Source: Promethearchaeota archaeon
Lineage (GTDB): Archaea > Asgardarchaeota > Lokiarchaeia > Sigyniarchaeales > SOKP01
Assembly: GCA_029838195.1 (NCBI GenBank)
Contig: JALGVJ010000004.1
Coordinates: forward strand, 62,001 to 126,000
Direction: 5' to 3'
Length of the DNA stretch: 64,000 nt
Part shown: positions 61,036 through 64,000 of the stretch, in pieces
How positions within the stretch are numbered: the stretch's first letter is position 1
How the letters are laid out: each line of letters starts with the position of its first letter
Notes under the pieces: generated by a model
What the model saw: only the letters and a program-made list of their open reading frames with translations
Database searches by the model: none
Told to the model about the DNA's origin: nothing
Translations under genes and position numbers: made by a program

Positions 61036-61719
61036 TCATTTAATACTACATCGATTTAAAACGATATCCTCGAAAAATACATGTTTTTTAGTAACAATCT
61101 CGTTCTTGTATCCTTTTTCCTTCAAGATGGAATTTAATTTTGTCATGTCTGTGGCACCAGAACTAACGAAATAAATATAACATTCATGAGAAAGGTTTAA
61201 AAAAGAAGTTACTTCCTCAAAGAACCTTTTAAGAATTTCAATTCCCCCAATCCCCCCATTCCAACTTGCATCGATTTTAGCGTGGTTCTCATCCTTTTCA
61301 ATAATTAATTCTAAGGGAGGGAGATAAGGTGGATTAAAAATAATTACATCAAATAACCCTTGAAATTGAGTGGGAAAAGATTTAAAAAGATCCGATTGAA
61401 TGAATTGAATCTTATCTTTGATATGATTTATTTGCTTATTCTTTCTTAGGCTTTCTTCACTCTCTTCTAAAATATCCGACGCAACGATTCTTACTGAGGC
61501 GAAATTAGGATTAATTCTCTTAACCAAGCATAAAAATATAGCTATAATTCCGGTTCCTGTTCCAAGATCCAAAATATTTTTTACTTGATTAATGTTTAAT
61601 TCATCAAATTGATTAAGAGTAATGTTCTCTTTCAAGTAATCAATTAATAGATAAGTATCATCCGAGGGGGTATAAAGCACTTCGCTCGAGAATTCTATTT
61701 TTGGATCGGGATATTTCAT
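61036..61719 (-). CDS. HemK/PrmC-type methyltransferase (N6AMT1-like)
   Basis: A SAM-dependent methylase of the HemK family; relatives methylate the glutamine of release factors, and archaeal/eukaryotic ones act with a Trm112-like partner. The 227 residues begin with EVLYTPSDDTYLLIDYL, followed by DLGTGTGIIAIFL (SAM loop), ASDILEES and the catalytic NPPYLPP motif, ending in a strand-rich part. Length matches archaeal members. It follows ksgA by 18 bp in the conserved rpl21e-rpoF-DUF655-ksgA-hemK run. Confidence 0.92.
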   Translation of the reverse strand: MKYPDPKIEFSSEVLYTPSDDTYLLIDYLKENITLNQFDELNINQVKNILDLGTGTGIIAIFLCLVKRINPNFASVRIVASDILEESEESLRKNKQINHIKDKIQFIQSDLFKSFPTQFQGLFDVIIFNPPYLPPLELIIEKDENHAKIDASWNGGIGGIEILKRFFEEVTSFLNLSHECYIYFVSSGATDMTKLNSILKEKGYKNEIVTKKHVFFEDIVLNRCSIK

Positions 61720-61737
61720 TAGGAATAGGCTCCAAGT

Positions 61738-62586
61738 TTATTCATTCATTAAAGAATAAAAGATTTCGCTTAATTGGATGAGCTGATCTAGAGAGAGATT
61801 AAATACTTTACAATTTTTAAAGCCATATTGAGTTAATAGAATTAAAATGGTATCTTTTTCGAGAGTAAATTTAAAATGATGTTTTAAACCTAAATGAATG
61901 GCATTTATCAAACTTTTGTTTTTGTAAGGGAATAGAGCAGCGATAAAATCTAAATAAAATTTTCGCGTGTTCTTTTTTAATAAAAAAGACGGAATGCCGC
62001 GTTTAGGAACAGTTTTAATGATAGATAACTGAATAGAAGGAATAGGGAAAAACGCATGCCGAGGGATATCAATTTTTTTTTCTACTCGCATGAATGTACC
62101 ATGAATAATTCCAAGTCGAGAAATTTTTTTATATTCACCATGCAAAATTAATTTATCTGCAAGAGTGCGTTCAATAGTAATAACTCCAATGGGAGAGTCT
62201 TCATAATAAAATAATTTTTCTAAGAGTGGACCTGTTATGGAGTAAGGAATATTAGAAACAACTTTATCGTGTGGAGGTAATTTTGTGGTAAGAATATCGC
62301 CATTAATGAGTGTAAGATTGTCAAAATTAGAAAATTTGTTAGAAAGGTAATTATATAAAACCGGATCAATTTCAATTGCAATTACTTTTTTAGCAAGGGT
62401 TAATAATGGTTTTGTTAATGCCCCTAATCCAGCTCCAACTTCAAGGACGATATCCTGAGGAGAAATATCTGCTAACGTCACGATTTCATGACAAACTTTT
62501 TCGTTTATTAAAAAATTTTGCCCGTATTTTTTCTTAGGGGTAAATTGAAGATTATTCAGTAAGGATAAGACTTGATTTTTATTCAT
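61738..62586 (-). CDS. ksgA: rRNA adenine dimethyltransferase KsgA/Dim1
   Basis: Dimethylates two adjacent adenosines in the 3' terminal helix of 16S rRNA during small-subunit maturation. The 282 residues include KKYGQNFLINEKV, EVGAGLGALTKPLL (SAM loop), IEIDPVLYNYL, NGDILTTKLP, NIPYSITGPLLEKL (catalytic NIPY motif) and a C-terminal helical domain. Length is typical. The order DUF655-ksgA-hemK on one strand is conserved across archaea. Confidence 0.96.
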   Translation of the reverse strand: MNKNQVLSLLNNLQFTPKKKYGQNFLINEKVCHEIVTLADISPQDIVLEVGAGLGALTKPLLTLAKKVIAIEIDPVLYNYLSNKFSNFDNLTLINGDILTTKLPPHDKVVSNIPYSITGPLLEKLFYYEDSPIGVITIERTLADKLILHGEYKKISRLGIIHGTFMRVEKKIDIPRHAFFPIPSIQLSIIKTVPKRGIPSFLLKKNTRKFYLDFIAALFPYKNKSLINAIHLGLKHHFKFTLEKDTILILLTQYGFKNCKVFNLSLDQLIQLSEIFYSLMNE

Positions 62587-62608
62587 GATGTATTATTAAC
62601 ATGAAAAA

Positions 62609-63265
62609 TTATTCATATCGTTGGGTTTTACTAAAAATGTAATATTTTGCATCTCTTTGAAGTTCCTTAATAATTCGTTGAGCGATCAATTTCGCAGGGT
62701 TCGAAATACTTGTTCGATCAATGATATCTTGAAAAGTAGTAAATTTTTGACGATCACGAGCCTCTAAAATCTCCCACATGTGTTTTTGTCCAATGCCAGG
62801 TAGCAATTTTAGAGCATGCATGCGCGGGGTAATTGAACTTGAATTGTTAAAAAAATTAATGAACATCTCTTCATAATTAACTACTTCTCGTTCTAAAATA
62901 GGTTCTAAAAGAGCTTTCGAAGTAGTGGTTAAATCATCGTAGTCAATTTTTCTTAAAACATCTTTTAGTTGGCCTCTTGCGATGAAATTTTCATAGATGT
63001 CTTTATCCTGAATGTTTAGATTTGTCTCTCTCTCGCTTAATCTTACCTCATACAGAACAAAGTCAGGAAAAGTAAGAACTTGTGCGAGGGGTTGCTTGGT
63101 CCAACTCGGTCGCTCATCATCTGGATGCCCATAAGGTAATATGTCTAAGATAATCAACTCTCGAGACTTTTTTATGAACTGTTTTTTTTTTCCTTTGAGA
63201 TCTCTGTCTCGAGATTGCCGCCTGTAGGGAGGCCTCCTTTGAGTTCTCCGATAATTCCTTTCCAT
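62609..63265 (-). CDS. DUF655 putative RNA-binding protein
   Basis: The archaeal DUF655 family consists of an OB-fold part and helix-hairpin-helix segments. Visible here: an N-terminal Arg-rich region (RNYRRTQRRPPYRRQSRDRD), ILDILPYGHPDDERP, VLYEVRLSERETN, a central helical part and MHALKLLPGIGQKHMWEIL, an HhH motif, then the KLIAQRIIKEL helix. The ATG at 63265 (MERNYRR) is preferred over the track's TTG three codons upstream. Exact function is unknown; conserved placement between rpoF and ksgA suggests a role in ribosome assembly or RNA binding. Confidence 0.9.
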   Translation of the reverse strand: MERNYRRTQRRPPYRRQSRDRDLKGKKKQFIKKSRELIILDILPYGHPDDERPSWTKQPLAQVLTFPDFVLYEVRLSERETNLNIQDKDIYENFIARGQLKDVLRKIDYDDLTTTSKALLEPILEREVVNYEEMFINFFNNSSSITPRMHALKLLPGIGQKHMWEILEARDRQKFTTFQDIIDRTSISNPAKLIAQRIIKELQRDAKYYIFSKTQRYE

Positions 63266-63467
63266 ACCTACCAATTTTTTTATTTAATGATTTTATAATA
63301 TTCATAATATTTGTTATTCAGCGTTCAAGAACATTATAAAAAAGTGACTTCAATTGTTGGACCGTCTATAAAGATTAAAATGATTCAAGTATATAAACTC
63401 TTTTATTTTTATAAGAAAGCCCATGTTTATTTTTAATAAGAGAAAAGTAGCGTTCTTTAGAAATTTT

Positions 63468-63830
63468 TCAAGATTTTAATTCTTCAATTTCGTATAAAAT
63501 TTGTCGCAATTGTTCCTCATCAAATGTTTTTCCATGAAAGGATTTTTCAAGAATGACGCGTAATTCCAGAGTAGTTTTTGGGTCTATATTCACGATATTT
63601 ATCGCAAATTCTTCCTCTATGTCATAAGTTTCCATGAGATGTTTAATAATTTTTTTCGCCGTTTTATCATCCATTTTCGCAAACTTCTGAACGTAGTTAT
63701 AAGTAATTTCTTGAAAATGAGAAAGTCCCTCTTCACTATCAATTTCCATAATTTTTTCATTCAAATCTTCCATAATCTTTTTAACTTCAGGGATAGAAAC
63801 CGTCCTCTCATCAATTTTTCTGCCAAACAT
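63468..63830 (-). CDS. rpoF: RNA polymerase subunit F (Rpb4)
   Basis: One half of the Rpb4/7 stalk that guides nascent RNA and aids initiation. The 120 residues are helical: an N-terminal tip (VSIPEVKKIMEDL), the HFQEITYNYVQKFAKMDD HRDC-like region, MDDKTAKKIIKHLMETYDIEEEFAINIVNIDPKT, and a C-terminal helix, as in archaeal RpoF. Its place directly after rpl21e and before DUF655 is conserved in archaea and confirms the call. RpoE is not in the window. Confidence 0.92.
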   Translation of the reverse strand: MFGRKIDERTVSIPEVKKIMEDLNEKIMEIDSEEGLSHFQEITYNYVQKFAKMDDKTAKKIIKHLMETYDIEEEFAINIVNIDPKTTLELRVILEKSFHGKTFDEEQLRQILYEIEELKS

Positions 63831-63866
63831 TTTTATCTTTCAAGTTTTCTTTTAATTTCATGATTT

Positions 63867-64000
63867 TTATTCTTTTATAGATGCATGATTTAATCGCAGG
63901 TGTTCTCGCCCAATAATCAATAATTTCTTTTTATTTTGAAGTTTTACTTCTACCTCAAAACATCGTCCCCGTTTTCCTACAATGATTCCCGTTTTTCCAT
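63867..64000 (-). CDS. rpl21e: Large ribosomal subunit protein eL21 (L21e), C-terminal part
   Basis: Cut by the window edge and not in the ORF track. The minus strand, ending at TAA 63867-63869, encodes GKTGIIVGKRGRCFEVEVKL followed by a basic stretch and IIGREHLRLN, which matches the C-terminal half of archaeal L21e (GxTGxVVGxRGxxYxVxV...RPEHL). The N-terminal half lies beyond position 64000. First gene seen of the rpl21e-rpoF-DUF655-ksgA-hemK run. Confidence 0.88.
   Translation of the reverse strand, partial: GKTGIIVGKRGRCFEVEVKLQNKKKLLIIGREHLRLNHASIKE

Noticed and set aside
1-64000. CRISPR arrays, rRNA genes, insertion sequences and long direct repeats
   Set aside because: Looked for by eye on both strands; no regularly spaced repeats, transposase ORFs or rRNA-like segments were seen.

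Overview
The window is an AT-rich chromosomal segment from an archaeon, most likely an Asgard (Promethearchaeota) lineage of the Lokiarchaeia/Helarchaeia type. The archaeal assignment is firm: split RNA polymerase A'/A'', RpoL, RpoF, TFS, aEF-1A, aEF-2, aIF2-alpha, aIF5B, PriS/PriL, Gins51, PCNA, RFC small subunit, NurA, AglB, a tail-less histone and eukaryote-type ribosomal proteins (S7, S12, S27e, L21e, L30e, L44e). The Asgard assignment is an inference. It rests on one Arf-like and one Ras/Rab-like small GTPase, an EF-2 with a degenerate diphthamide loop, and an S12 N-terminus resembling eukaryotic RPS23. No tRNA, rRNA, CRISPR array or insertion sequence was recognised by eye.

Layout. 0-8.3 kb: a truncated EngB-like GTPase, an unknown repeat-bearing acidic protein, EF-2, a 780-bp empty stretch, a lone corrinoid protein, CCA-adding enzyme and aIF5B. 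8.5-13.5 kb: uvrB-uvrA. 13.8-17.7 kb: AglB with a very long C-terminus. 17.8-25.2 kb: truA, RFC small subunit, enolase, a METTL5-like methylase, then a Csl4-RpoL-RNase III-like-DUF99 run and an Arf-like GTPase. 25.7-27.0 kb: EF-1A. 27.4-29 kb: a small unknown protein, aIF2-alpha and Nop10. 28.9-33.7 kb: replication genes Gins51, PriS, PriL, PCNA and an OB-fold protein. 33.8-38 kb: TFS, S27e, L44e, PyrB and an unusual wHTH/ATP-cone/NrdD-like protein. 38.1-46.2 kb: S7, S12 (inverted), NusA, L30e, RpoA'' (carrying an intein) and RpoA'. 46.6-57.4 kb is accessory in character: a zinc-ribbon membrane protein, two tandem divergent acyl-CoA-synthetase-alpha-like proteins, two sulfatases, an oxidoreductase pseudogene, a histone and a GH127 glycosidase. 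57.5-64 kb: a more canonical ADP-forming acyl-CoA synthetase alpha protein, the Ras-like GTPase, NurA, and the conserved hemK-ksgA-DUF655-rpoF-rpl21e run.

The main points for follow-up are these. (1) PCNA and S12 appear to start at AUU and AUC, each behind a GGTG Shine-Dalgarno motif at normal spacing, and METTL5 may start at ACG in the same way. (2) A DNA-binding/ATP-cone protein carries an NrdD-like fold that ends before the glycyl-radical site. (3) The strand composition of G and C flips sharply near 26.9 kb next to replication genes, a possible replication origin. (4) The diphthamide loop of EF-2 is degenerate. (5) Two tandem acyl-CoA-synthetase-like proteins have lost the CoA-binding glycine turn. 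(6) rps12 is inverted inside the conserved RNAP/ribosomal cluster. (7) RpoA'' carries a full homing intein. (8) The carbohydrate-active genes look acquired, with a decayed oxidoreductase beside them.

All calls were made by eye from the sequence and the supplied ORF translations. Family names rest on remembered motifs, not on database searches.
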